A DNA stretch of 64,000 bases, taken from Pseudo-nitzschia pungens (lineage: Eukaryota; Bacillariophyta; Bacillariophyceae; Bacillariales; Bacillariaceae). The DNA is taken from contig CM074760.1 of NCBI GenBank assembly GCA_037355855.1, forward strand, positions 2,162,501 to 2,226,500. Reading direction: 5' to 3'. A program made the position numbers and the translations under genes. This document shows positions 30,690 to 40,711 of the stretch, piece by piece. Under the pieces are notes generated by a model. That model was given only the letters and a program-made list of their open reading frames with translations. It made no database searches and was not told where the DNA came from. The stretch's first letter is position 1. Every line of letters starts with the position of its first letter.

Positions 30690-31971
30690 CGCGGCGCGTC
30701 GCGGCACGGCGCGGCGCGGAACCGTTGGACTTTGCCGATCCCATGGAACGGTAACATGCCTGCCACTGACGCGCGAAAGGAGCGAAGCGATCGATGCCGC
30801 GGTTGCGGGAATGCCAAACCGCGGGCAGTCGTCCGGTGTGGCAACACACGAGCCTTGCGCCTGCGGTGCGCGTGGTGGGTTTTCGAGCACCGCAACGGTT
30901 GGATGGATGGATGGATTCGTTCGTTCCGCGAACACGGGAGGAGGGCGGAAACCAAAACAGCGCACGGCGGCTCCACGTACGGTAGTCCATTAGAGAAAGC
31001 AAGAGGCGCATCAATCGCAACGAACGGAACGGAATGCGAACGCATTGCAACCAACAGCAATGAGATGCGTTGCCGTGATCATCAGAGACAGTAGATTCGA
31101 TATAGCCAACAAGGAATTAGCGCAAAACCATTTTAGCAAGACTGATTATTGGTTCAATCCATCCACAATTTGATTTCCTACTTTCATAGAAAACCAAAAT
31201 CGACTACAGTTCGATCTGCGTTCCAAGATCCGAAGTTGTTTGAACCAAACTTCTGGCACTCAGAGGTGACGATCGAGGAGGAAAATGTTTGATATTCGCT
31301 ACACCATTGTTATCCGTCGAGGTCCTCTTCCTATCGTGATTCATTCTTGGATAGCGTCAACGAAACTCACAAATCTCGTCCTTGACCGTTGGGAGAAGGG
31401 AAAATTGGTGGTTCGGTTCAACAGTGCACGTACCTATAACAGAAGCGGAAAAGAAGAATGTATAGCTCGGTGTCAAGAAGGTGCACACTAATACGTGGGA
31501 ATTAGAAATGCAATGCGAACGGTTGATTTTAAGTTTTCGGGAAATTGCATCGTTTGCTATTTCATTCTTCTTTGGACCTACGTATGCAATGGTAAGGTAC
31601 TCCCGGATCTTCGGAATCGATTCGGACCCTCATCCAAAATAACACCGGTCCGAGACACCGCGAACCAAATCGGCAAATGCCTCCTCTATCCGTGATTGCG
31701 ATCCCGCAGAATGTGACTCGATCGCAACCGTGGCGATAATGCTGTCGGTTTCTCCTTCCGATTCTCGGAAAAAATCTCGGTTCGCCGCGATCCGGTTTCC
31801 GGCATGCACGGCTCCGCTGCAGTGTGCCGTGAGCAGTAAAAACAGTGGTGAATAGCAATTTCGTGAGAACGTTGTCGTTCCTATCGTCAGTCAGCCAGTC
31901 AGTCAGTCAGCCAGTCAGTGAAGGAATGAAGGAATCAATGAATCAATCAATCCCCCGACCCTCTCGCTCAT
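30690..31971. other. Intergenic region, nothing firm
   Basis: It begins with a GC-rich CGGCGCG tract (30690-30720), likely 3' UTR of the DNL gene. A 68-codon ATG frame at 31285-31491 has no recognisable features and is not supported. CAGT repeats lie at 31889-31919. Confidence 0.45.
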
Positions 31972-33058
31972 TCACTCCCGGAGCTTGTGGACCTGCACGT
32001 CGTTCTTGGTCCGTCCGCAGAAATTGACCAGGTAGCAATCGTGTATCCCGAAGTGATGCTGGTACCACAGCACCTGTTTCCAATCGTCCCGTGTGATCCT
32101 TGGCTTGGCCTTGCACTCGATCAGGACCCGCTCCGGTTTTCCCTGCACCGAGACAATGACGTCGGCCCGCTTCGAAACGGTGGTCACCGCCACGGCACCA
32201 GTATTGTTCTCGTTATTGTTGTTGTTCTTATTCTTAGTATTGTCAATGCTGGATGCGATTGCTGCTGCTGCTGCTGCCATTGTTCTTGTTCTTGGACCCC
32301 GAGGACTCTTTCGGCGGCGCCATCCGCTGGAAGGTCAGCGGGACCTCGATCGCCACGTCCAGTCCCTGTCGGAGCAGCAGGTCCCTCAGCGCCAGCTGGT
32401 ACGCGCGTTCCCTGCGCCCCGGTCCGATCGAAGCAAAGACGGTTTCGGTCCACGCCACGAGGTGGGCCCGAACGCGGGCCGGAACGGTGTGCGGATGCGG
32501 ATGCGGATGCGGATGTGTACGCTGCCGCGCAAGTGTTCCACCCGGGGATACCGCCGGGCCTTGTCTCCGATTGGGATCGGGGGATTGCGCCGGTGCCGAT
32601 CGGGAGGACCGTGGGTGCAAACGGGCGGAATCACGGTCGCTGCCGTTCGAACTCGGACGTGAACGTGAACGTGAACGAGGACGGGTGCTGTCCAGAACCA
32701 GTTTGTCCAGGCACGAGGCGAGTTCGGTTTCGGAGGTCCAAGACGGTTTGCGCGTGGGAGCGGACGCCGGTTTGGGCTTTTGCGGGGGACGCTGCGATCC
32801 CGCAACAGCGACTGCTTTCACCGGGAGGCGATGATTCGAGGCTGCTCCGATGCCATTGCGACGACGGTTGCCGGTGCTCGTTCTGGTGCTCGCTCTGGTG
32901 TTGCCATTGCCATTGGCATTGGCATTGGCAATGGCTTTGTGATTGGCATTGGCATTGGCATTGGCATTGGCATTGGCGCGGGGTGTTGCTGCCGAACCGC
33001 TCTTGACTCTCCCATCGGTTCCGGCGAGTGTCGCTTCTTCCCTTCTCCCAACCAACAC
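31972..33058 (-). CDS. GxxExxY-type PD-(D/E)XK nuclease-fold protein, split over two frames
   Basis: The conserved domain is divided. In the first frame (33058-32243): HLVAWTETVFASIGPGRRER, then AYQLALRDLLLRQGLDVAIE and VPLTF. In the second (32280-31972): KRADVIVSV, RVLIECKAKPRITRDDWKQ, then YQHHFGIHDCYLVNFCGRT. Together they make the GPG-E-Y helix, the D-x(n)-ExK core (RADVIV, IECKAK) and the YLxNFG strand of GxxExxY proteins of the PD-(D/E)XK superfamily. Family function is unsettled. The frame break falls in an Asn/Ser codon repeat. A 49-bp GT-AG interval from donor GTCCAAG to acceptor CATCCAG would restore the frame but is short for an intron; otherwise a 1-nt indel, real or from assembly, is needed. 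The first frame has no ATG before its domain, so the 5' end is unresolved too (an ATG at 33077 is in a third frame). Preceded by low-complexity NA, SR and HP repeats. Confidence 0.6.
32902..32977. repeat. ATTGGC hexanucleotide repeat inside the GxxExxY gene region
   Basis: Around twelve imperfect units of ATTGGC/GCCAAT. All six frames are open through it, giving NANANA, PMPMPM or CQCQ on the minus strand, so it creates several false frames. Change in unit number keeps frame; partial units do not. Confidence 0.85.
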
Positions 33059-33077
33059 CCGTGGTTTGGATGGGCAT

Positions 33078-34019
33078 GCCGGAACGAGTTTGCGTGTGTT
33101 TTCGCTAGTGGTCCGGACGGTATCGTGATGTATCGATTGTCGATCGCTCCGGTGGCGTTGTCACACCGCTGAGTTCCTTCGAGAGAGGGCAATCTTCAAT
33201 TCAAATGCTGCAGTTCCGAATCAAGATTCGAGGAATAATCATCGTTAACAGGGATGGATCGATCGATGCGGCACTCGAGCAACCATCATAAAAGGTTGGA
33301 GTGAATGAATGATTTTCTTGTCCGGGATCGAGGACGATGATCCTCCGTCAGTTGGGATCAAGCACGACTAAAAATAAGATTACTTCGTAAGAGTACACGT
33401 ACCGGTATTAGCGAAACGGGAAGACTTACCGTAATTACAGTAAGGACGTTACCCGTTAAAAACCTTACCGTACCACTCCGTCGATTGACTGGATCAATCA
33501 AAATAGTTGGTCCATTTTTCTCTTTCAAAAAAAAATAATGGGGACAGATTTTCATTTATCTACTAGCGTAATCATTTCTCTCCCCCCTCTTTTGAAATCA
33601 TTGCATCCGCAGCTGCCCCCCCACCATGGGTTCCGGAAAAACTCTACAATAAATACCTTAACCGTAAAGTAAGGTTACCGGTACTACGAGGTGTTACGCG
33701 TACGGTACCCGGAACGATAGAGCCACACGGAATCTCCGAACCCAGTTGATCGTCCGTTGTCTCCGCCTCAATCCTCAATCCAACATCCAACGAAACGAGA
33801 AACAAGAAAAAACAAACAACAAAAACACAACGATTGAGTGACCGATCCATCGACCCATGGTGTGTTGTCACTAACGTTTGGGAATCTCGGTGACGTACGA
33901 AACAAATCCAATCCGCATCGTATCGTATCGTATCGTATCACAGCGCAGTACATTGCCCGCTTCTTCTCTTGCATGGCACGGCATTGAATGGCGTTGGTTC
34001 GAAACGCGAGACGAGCACC
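33078..34019. other. Intergenic region
   Basis: No gene is seen. It contains TAAGGTTAC (33670), several CCGTA/ACCGGTA words, and a CGTAT repeat (33917-33939) just upstream of the next gene. Confidence 0.45.
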
Positions 34020-34517
34020 ATGGATCGCAAGGACGAGGACAAGCACGACGGTAGCAGCGGCAACAAATCCCCGGGCGACAGTGGGGGCAGCAGCGACAAG
34101 AGCAGGAGCAGCGGGACCGGAACAAACAATGTCAACCAACAAATGGAAACGGTCCTGCAGCTCTTGAATCGGCGCATGGAAGGTCGGGTGACCACTACGC
34201 AGGTCGAATCTGCCGTATCGGAGCTCCTGACAAGCATGGGTGCCAAGCGAAGAGCTCCGGCTGCGAGCAGCCAGCACCAAGGCAGGATCGGGATCGGGAT
34301 TGGCAGCGCAACCAATCACGAAGCGACGCGAGACGGGAGACAGCGAGCATGGAAATACGGGGGGACACGGGGAATTACGACGACAGCAGCAGCGACGACG
34401 AGGACGACAACGACAACGACAACGAGAAGGAACACGAGGACGAACGCAAAAGCGAAAGCGACAACGAGGAGGAGGGCTCCAAACCCGCGACCAGGAAACG
34501 GCGAGTGTCGACGATGA
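34020..34517 (+). other. Probable 5' coding part of the 34.0-36.1 kb gene, first frame segment
   Basis: From ATG 34020 (context CACCATGG) this frame encodes MDRKDEDKHDGSSGNKSPGD, then an amphipathic QQMETVLQLLNRRMEGRV and TTTQVESAVSELLTSMGAK. It loses coding character near 34250-34340 and runs to a stop at 34515. Coding-like sequence continues in a different frame from about 34340 (next entry). No ordinary GT-AG intron that restores frame was found by eye. Confidence 0.5.
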
Positions 34518-34690
34518 TCAAGAACCAAACCAGAAAGAACAACAAACGCAGCAGCAGCAGCAAAACAGAAAAGTCCACAAAAACCGCAAAACGGCAAAAG
34601 GCATCGTCCACCAATGAGAATTCCACGAGAAGAACAACGCAACCAGCAGCGAAGCAAAAGAAACAAGACGACGAGCTGTACCAGGAGCAC
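34340..34690 (+). other. Middle coding-like segment in a second frame (acidic then basic)
   Basis: In this frame, minus one relative to both neighbours, the DNA encodes NYDDSSSDDEDDNDNDNEKE followed by a Lys/Arg/Ser-rich stretch (SKPATRKRRVSTMIKNQTRK). The acidic-then-basic pattern and codon regularity look like genuine coding sequence. The switch into it falls near a G6 run at 34360-34365; the switch out falls near 34680. Confidence 0.45.
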
Positions 34691-36107
34691 CATTGCCGAG
34701 ATCCCCATGGGCACCGAGGCCGCCAAGATGATGACCACCTTTGGAGACGGCGCCCGTCCCGATCCGGAGGCCCTCGGGCTCGCTCTGATGGGAACCCGTC
34801 GGGCGTTGCAGATCTCCATCATGGACGCGCGAAAGGTCCGACGACGACTCCAGGCCGACTACCGGGAGGCCCAATCGGTTCTCACCGCCAAGTACGACAA
34901 GCGCAAGATGAACAAGCTTCCCCCGACGGTGGCCGCGGCGAGAGAGTGGGTCGCCGAACAGCAGCAGCAACAGCAACAGCAGCAACCATATGGAGACGGG
35001 GACGAACCTTGCACACCCACCAAGGCGTCCGCGGCATCGTTGTCGTCTCCGGCTTCCGTCAAATCCAACAGCGCAAAAAAGGTCACCGCCAACTCGATAG
35101 ATCCCAAACTCCTCTATCGAGTGCTGGCAGAGGGAACCGACAAACTTTCCTATTCCCACAAGTGCGGATTCCACATGGAAGAACTGACGCACCTGTACCC
35201 GGAAGAAATGAGGGCCTTTCGGCGCTGCCACGAAATGCACGAGGATTTCAACGAATCCAAGGACGATGACGGCAAGGAGGACGAAGCCAATGGGGAAAAC
35301 GACAATGGGGATTCGAAAACAGCAGGCAAAACCAACGACGCCAACGGCGACAACAACGGAGCTGACGACAACAACAAACACGGAAACGGCAATGACGATG
35401 ATGATGACGACGACGACAACGACGTGGACGGGGGACACTTGCGGGAACGAGCGGCCAACTTTGATTTCCGGACGGACCAAATGAAAGACGACTGGTATGT
35501 CGAGTACTCCAAGGTCCGGCTGGGATCCTTCCTCCCCAGCAAGTCCACCGGCACCGGCGCCACCAACAGCAACAAGCAGCACCGCTCTTCGCTCGAGCGC
35601 GAGTGGGACAAGCTGCGCAAGGTCGGACGCCACGCACGCGGCGAATGGGAAAACCTCAACGCCAAGGCGGTCCGATTTCTGCACTGGCTCGGCTTTGATC
35701 CGCCCAACCTCTACCCGCCGGACGACGAGACCACCCAGGCGCTTGCCTTTCTGGCCTACGATCGGCTGGGACGGATCGTCGAAAAGGCCATATGCCTGCG
35801 CAACGAAACGGATCCGGGGGCCCGGTCCCTCTGCGAGATGCCGCCCGGAAGCCAGCTCTCGAAGGAAGACGTGGCGCGGGCCCTCAGGGACCCCGACGTC
35901 AAGCCCGCGACGGTCTACTACTACGACGAAACCACAACAAACACGACCGATGGGGCGAGCGGGAAGAACGGCGGCGGGTTGGCATCGTCGTCGTCGTCGG
36001 CAGCGCGATGCGGGGACGCTCCCTCGTCCTTCTTGTCCTCGCACTCCATTCAGCTCTACTTTGGGCCGGGGTGGGAAGATCGTTTGGAATTGGAAATGGA
36101 AGAGTGA
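34614..36107 (+). CDS. Protein of unknown function with polyQ and Asp-rich inserts
   Basis: This frame has 497 codons from ATG 34614, but the first 30 are probably out of frame; conserved-looking sequence begins near 34690 (STIAEIPMGTEAAKMMTTFG). The body is alpha-helical and basic (RALQISIMDARKVRRRLQAD), with a polyQ run, then SIDPKLLYRVLAEGTDKLSY, a long Asp/Asn insert (DDDDDDDDNDVDGG), and a conserved-looking core VRFLHWLGFDPPNLYPPDDE followed by TTQALAFLAYDRLGRIVEKA. No known domain is recognised. The N-terminus most likely lies at 34020 with two frame changes between, so this is either a gene with overlooked introns, one with indels, or a sequence error. The reverse strand also has a 508-codon frame, a shadow. 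Confidence 0.6.
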   Translation: MRIPREEQRNQQRSKRNKTTSCTRSTIAEIPMGTEAAKMMTTFGDGARPDPEALGLALMGTRRALQISIMDARKVRRRLQADYREAQSVLTAKYDKRKMNKLPPTVAAAREWVAEQQQQQQQQQPYGDGDEPCTPTKASAASLSSPASVKSNSAKKVTANSIDPKLLYRVLAEGTDKLSYSHKCGFHMEELTHLYPEEMRAFRRCHEMHEDFNESKDDDGKEDEANGENDNGDSKTAGKTNDANGDNNGADDNNKHGNGNDDDDDDDDNDVDGGHLRERAANFDFRTDQMKDDWYVEYSKVRLGSFLPSKSTGTGATNSNKQHRSSLEREWDKLRKVGRHARGEWENLNAKAVRFLHWLGFDPPNLYPPDDETTQALAFLAYDRLGRIVEKAICLRNETDPGARSLCEMPPGSQLSKEDVARALRDPDVKPATVYYYDETTTNTTDGASGKNGGGLASSSSSAARCGDAPSSFLSSHSIQLYFGPGWEDRLELEMEE

Positions 36108-36501
36108 GTGCGAGTGCGAGTGCTAGTGCTCGTAGTGCTCTCGTTTTGTCGTTGCTTTGATGCTTCGGCATGGGTTATCGAAAAAAGGTTTCTTTGTTGC
36201 TTTTGCTTTTGGTTCTTAGTGTTGGTGACTTTTATTGTCATTGTCATTGGTATTGTCACTGTGACTGCCACTGCTACTGCTACTGCTAGTTTGGCAGTGT
36301 GATGCCTGGATTTATGTATTGATTTCGCTCAGTCTCGTTCTCGATTCATCTCTCACTGACTCTCTATCTATCTCTTTCTGTATTTTGGATTTGCTTTTTT
36401 TTTCGTTATTCCTCCCGTACGATGCATGGACGGTGTTCTGTTGGTAACGATCACTCCTCTAACGGCAACGCGTCACATCGCACAACAATACACATTCTAG
36501 A
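36108..36501. other. Short intergenic region
   Basis: No gene. Holds GTGCGA and GCTACT repeats directly after the stop of the preceding gene and a T-rich run near 36390-36404. Confidence 0.45.
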
Positions 36502-36720
36502 ATGATTGCCTCTGCCAAGGGAGGAGCCAACCACCGCCTCACCGAAGAAGAACGAATGGTGCGTAACCACGAACTGGAGCTGCTGGCCAGGATCTCCAAG
36601 CCGCCGGAAAAAGAAGGTGTCCTATTGGAGGCACTCGTCCAAAAACACAGGGAACAACAACAACAAAGCAAACGCCAACAGGAGGCAGACAAGGCCGAAG
36701 ACGAGGAAGAAGGACATTGA
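36502..36720 (+). CDS. Small hydrophilic ORF, 72 aa, unknown
   Basis: An ATG in context TCTAGAATGA opens 72 codons: a basic/charged helix (RLTEEERMVRNHELELLARI), KPPEKEGVLLEALVQKHREQ, then Gln-rich and acidic tail. The heptad-like helices and codon use look like coding sequence. It resembles the charged N-terminal segments of small assembly or regulatory proteins, but no family is recognised. It lies 394 bp after the previous gene on the same strand. Confidence 0.45.
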   Translation: MIASAKGGANHRLTEEERMVRNHELELLARISKPPEKEGVLLEALVQKHREQQQQSKRQQEADKAEDEEEGH

Positions 36721-37621
36721 AAAGAGAACGACAAGGGCGCACAGTGCCAGAGCAACGATTGAGAACAAAACACGGAAGTCCGAGGTTATAGGGATCAAAG
36801 CGGGGATTGAGTGGTCCCATCCGAATTTCACCTGCACGAAGGTGTAACTAAGGATAAGAAATGACTCAACGAAGTAGTCTTTCGAAATTGGAAATCGCAT
36901 ATGGTGAAGAATGATGCGTGTTTTCGTTCGATATTGTGGGATGAAAGGAAGTACGAAGTAGTCAATACTGTATTTTCGGAAGCAGTGCCATTCTGCATAT
37001 CCTCTGAGTGGCATATGAAAACCGATTCCGAAATCCCGGTGTTACCCACTCTCAAATACTAATGTACGGTGCGTGCAATTTTTGCCCAGTCGCAAACTGG
37101 TTGGCGCAATTGGATTCTTCGCAAATGGTGAGCACCGAATTGGCAAACGATTTCGAGAGTTTCCGCTCGGCTCGGCTCGAAGAACTCCGCTGTAGATTTT
37201 GCTGTCGGAGCCGAACTGGCAGCGACTATGGATCCCTCCGGATATCACGGCGGGATGATCTCGAATCGATCGCAAAGACTGATCCGGAGCGGAGTACTCG
37301 TACAACGCGTCCGGGCCCGCAAATACCGCTCTTTTCTTGAGTTTTTCATATCGTTCCAACACTTAAAGAAACAGAGCTTGACAGGGAGTCTTGACCTGCA
37401 ATTTTACATAGACTACAAAGTTCTTTCACAGCAATAATATATGGTTTATTTTTATTGTTTATTCATACGAGAGCCCGTTGCGACAACTGAGCGTTTTTTC
37501 ATAGAATATGTCAACAATATAATGTAATATATTATTTTGAACCAGGTGAGCGAGTAGCAGTTTATATTTCTAAAGCGGTAACGACACAACACGATTCACT
37601 TGGTCATCATCCTCGTCGTTG
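36721..37621. other. Intergenic region
   Basis: No gene is supported. AT-rich, especially 37430-37580, which is downstream of the minus-strand SPRRDF-repeat gene and probably includes its 3' UTR. Confidence 0.45.
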
Positions 37622-40600
37622 TCATCGCGTTTCTCCTCCGTCGGTAGTGACGGCAAGCAACGAGTAGTTTTCATCGGGTCGTGGGGTACTGGTTGCGGCT
37701 TCACGAAATGCCTGCAACACCTTGGTGTACAATGGGGATGAAAACGGAATGTGGAGGTAGTCTTCGGTAATGTCACTGATTCCACCCTTGGAAGACAATT
37801 CGTCGTTGTTCGAGTTGTTCGACAACGTCGACGTGACATCGGGAATGATAATCTCGTTGTTTTTCAACACCACTCGTCGTTGTTGTTTTTTCGATTTGTA
37901 TTGCTTCGGTGGAGGCGGCGGTGGCGTCGACTTTCCTTCTTTTTGCGGTGAGTTCCCTTCTTTTTGTGGTGACTTTCCTTCTTTTTGTGGTGACTCTTCT
38001 TTCTGAAGTTCTGGGTTGGAGGATGATGATTCCCGAGGCAAATTTGCTTCGGATGACTTTGTCTCTTCTTGTCCCTCCCGATTGTCAACTGGGTTGCTTC
38101 CCCGAGGAACTTCCTGTTGTCCTCGGGAGTTTTCAATGTAGTTCAGCTCTTCATCATAGTCGTCGTCGTCGTCTTGCTCCTTGTTCACTGCAGCATCCAA
38201 CAACACACTGCGCATCCTGACTGCTGATGGCGAAACCGGTATGGTTCTTGTCATAGAACGAGACGAAGTTTTGTCTTCGTCCTCGGCTTCGGAAATGGTA
38301 CTCAGTTGGATACCCAGCGGCATGTGGAAGAATTCGTTCGAAAGTGTTTCGTTCCGGGCATGGTTTCGCGGCGGCACCAGAGAATCCCTTATACCCTCGT
38401 CGGTTACGCGATTGCTAGCTTTGGGCGAACGAGGATTACTAGTCGGGGGAGGAAAGGATCCCATCCTGAAAACCAGCGAGTCCAATTCTTGGAATTCTTC
38501 CGCTGTTCGAGGTGTGCCGCTACGCTTGTGATTGCTTTTATCCTTGATGGATTCATACTTACGAAAAAATTGATTGCGTTCCCAGAGTTCCTCGAGTTGT
38601 TTCCTCCGGGCCTCGGCCTTTTTCTTTTTAGCTTGCTGCTTTTTCTTAGCTTTGGTGGGACTTCCACAGGTGTTGCACTCGATGCACTTGGCTCCCCACG
38701 CCTTGAGCAGCGGAATGTTTTCGGTATGATCGGTGAGGATGGACGACGAACAATCACTGTACGAAAGACAATCAGATGAATCGTCTGGCATGATCAGTTT
38801 CAAATTCAAACCACCTTTGTTACTCGAGCGTGCCTTTTTTTCTGTTTTAGAATCACTGTCTTTGGTTTTTTGATCTCTACCTCCTTTCCCCGCAATCTCC
38901 ATCCCATTATCGCCGTTGAAAAATGCAGCGTTATCGTGGTGGTTTTCACTGCCGGGATGAACCTTTGTGAAAAACTCTTCATCCATTGCTGGAGGAGGTG
39001 GATCTCGCTGGGGATTTCCTTCCGTCTCGTCCTCATTCGTGATAATTGAATCCGTAGTACTACTTCTCGTGACTGTGCTCGATAACAATGGCTCCACCGA
39101 TGTCCGTTCTTTGTGATGACTGTCGTCACGCTCATTTGCAAGAAACAACGCCGTTGAGACTGGCCTGTCATCGTAGATATTCTTTGGCAATTTGTAAGTT
39201 TCCTCCCCACCGCCCAACAATGCCCCCCTCTCATTCCAAGTTGGTAATGATAAGGATGTTTCATTTCGGTCCTCCCGAGTTTTTGTTTTCGGTGGAACAT
39301 TTCGGTCTTCCCGTGTTTTTGTTTTCGGTGCGGGAACGTCGTCGTCGTCATCATCGCCGAAATCGTTCCCAAAGCTTTGATATTTAAAAAGCTTCTTTTT
39401 CCGCCCAAACCCCTTCGACCATTGATCAAACTTTAGCTTTGATTTGGTAGAACTTGGCCTCGTTGTGCTCGACGACTGCCGTTCTTGGGGTAGCTCTGGG
39501 GGTCGAAACGGCAAGATGGGATCAGCAATTGGTTCGAATAAAAATATATTCGGCTCGCTTTGTTGTTCTGGCTCCGCGTCGATATCGTCTTCGAGTTCGT
39601 TGTCGCAATTCCAGGTCGGATTGAATTCAAAAGGCGATGGCTCTATGTGACGAGTTTCGGTAGTGACAATGTATGGCAACCCATCGTCCGTGAACAACGT
39701 CGTAGTCGTAGTTGAATGTGGCGATGATGGCACGTTTGAGGACCCTCTCGAGGACCCTCTAGTAGTTGTTCTCGTCCTCGTCCTCGTTCTCCCACGACTA
39801 TTGTTGTTATCAGAACGCCACGACGAATCGAATTCCATAGAGTCGTCGAGTTTGAGCGATGTCATGCTTGTTGTAAAATCGTTGTTGCTCCGAGGGGAGA
39901 TAGGCATATCGCGCCGTGGGGATACGGAAAAATCGCGCCTAGGTGAGATCTGAAAATCACGCCTAGGGGAGACAGAAAAATCACGCCTTGGGGACACAGA
40001 AAAGTCACGCCTAGGGGAGACAGAAAAGTCACGCCGAGGGGAGATCTGAAAATCATTGTTGCGCCGAGGGGAGATTGGAAAGTGGCTGTCCTTGTTACGT
40101 GGCGACGGAGGTGGCAATGGACCCAGATGATCGTAAGGAGCATGGTTCTGACTGGTAAGGTTTCTGCTGTTGCTGTTGCTGCTCTTGTTGCTGATGCTAC
40201 TCTTGTTGCTGTTGTTGTCGCTGCGAACGCTGTTGCTGCTGTTCATTTGGTTCGTGTTGCTTTCTCTAGGAGAATTCATCACTAATGTCGGTGCCCTCTT
40301 CTCCGTCGTCGTTGTTTTGATAAAGCTGCTGCTGTCATAAAAGGCAGCGGCGGACGCAACAACCCCTCCACTATTGTCGTCGTCTCGGCGCTCTGCGGAA
40401 AACGATCGGAACGATTTGATTTTGTTTTTGCTCGCTCTGGGCATGGGACTGTAGCTGCGACCACGACGGTAACCCTGATGAATTGGGGTCGGGGACTTTG
40501 GGATAGCACCCGAGGACGAATCTTGGCTGTCGTTTCCGCCCATGGAAATCCACGATGAGGATTTTCGAAAGACGGTCCTCCGTGGTGTTGCTTTGCTCTT

Positions 40601-40711
40601 CGCTCCTCCCCCGCTGGCTGCCGTTGCAATGGTTGCCGCCATGGTCCGGAATGGACTTAGCGACCTGGTGCCTGCCAGCACCTCCCGAGGGTCTCTCGGT
40701 GCCGGCGGCAT
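37622..40711 (-). CDS. Large disordered protein with SPRRDF repeats, function unknown
   Basis: The protein has 1029 aa from the first ATG at 40711; the frame extends 30 codons upstream only from GTG. A second good start is 40642 (MAATIATAASGGG). Almost the whole chain is Ser/Arg/Asn-rich and lacks globular domains. Around residues 210-275 lie nine SPRR units, seven of them followed by D, most in the form ISPRRDFSV. Further on are two KTKTREDRN units, a Cys pair (CIECNTCGS) next to a Lys-rich coiled coil (AKKKKAEARRKQLEELWERN), three PQKEGKS units and a PPPPPPP run near the end. SPRR-type sites are proline-directed kinase targets and resemble RS domains. A nuclear or cytoskeletal scaffold role is inference only. 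No intron is needed. Confidence 0.7.
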   Translation of the reverse strand: MPPAPRDPREVLAGTRSLSPFRTMAATIATAASGGGAKSKATPRRTVFRKSSSWISMGGNDSQDSSSGAIPKSPTPIHQGYRRGRSYSPMPRASKNKIKSFRSFSAERRDDDNSGGVVASAAAFYDSSSFIKTTTTEKRAPTLVMNSPRESNTNQMNSSNSVRSDNNSNKSSISNKSSNSNSRNLTSQNHAPYDHLGPLPPPSPRNKDSHFPISPRRNNDFQISPRRDFSVSPRRDFSVSPRRDFSVSPRRDFQISPRRDFSVSPRRDMPISPRSNNDFTTSMTSLKLDDSMEFDSSWRSDNNNSRGRTRTRTRTTTRGSSRGSSNVPSSPHSTTTTTLFTDDGLPYIVTTETRHIEPSPFEFNPTWNCDNELEDDIDAEPEQQSEPNIFLFEPIADPILPFRPPELPQERQSSSTTRPSSTKSKLKFDQWSKGFGRKKKLFKYQSFGNDFGDDDDDDVPAPKTKTREDRNVPPKTKTREDRNETSLSLPTWNERGALLGGGEETYKLPKNIYDDRPVSTALFLANERDDSHHKERTSVEPLLSSTVTRSSTTDSIITNEDETEGNPQRDPPPPAMDEEFFTKVHPGSENHHDNAAFFNGDNGMEIAGKGGRDQKTKDSDSKTEKKARSSNKGGLNLKLIMPDDSSDCLSYSDCSSSILTDHTENIPLLKAWGAKCIECNTCGSPTKAKKKQQAKKKKAEARRKQLEELWERNQFFRKYESIKDKSNHKRSGTPRTAEEFQELDSLVFRMGSFPPPTSNPRSPKASNRVTDEGIRDSLVPPRNHARNETLSNEFFHMPLGIQLSTISEAEDEDKTSSRSMTRTIPVSPSAVRMRSVLLDAAVNKEQDDDDDYDEELNYIENSRGQQEVPRGSNPVDNREGQEETKSSEANLPRESSSSNPELQKEESPQKEGKSPQKEGNSPQKEGKSTPPPPPPKQYKSKKQQRRVVLKNNEIIIPDVTSTLSNNSNNDELSSKGGISDITEDYLHIPFSSPLYTKVLQAFREAATSTPRPDENYSLLAVTTDGGETR
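39885..40078 (-). repeat. Coding tandem repeat (SPRRDF units)
   Basis: Six consecutive 24-bp units encode SPRRDF plus two variable residues (SV or QI), with further degenerate units on each side (SPRRNN, SPRRDM, SPRSNN). The DNA repeats too (GATTTTTC and AGGCGTG words), so they arose by recent duplication. Confidence 0.8.

Noticed and set aside
34355..34370. Programmed -1 frameshift site at the G6 run
   Set aside because: Codon phasing does not give a true X-XXY-YYZ heptamer and a second, opposite shift would also be needed; kept only as a possibility in the finding.
34518..36044. 508-codon minus-strand open frame
   Set aside because: Val-repeat translation of GAC/AAC codon runs on the other strand; no start context or motif.
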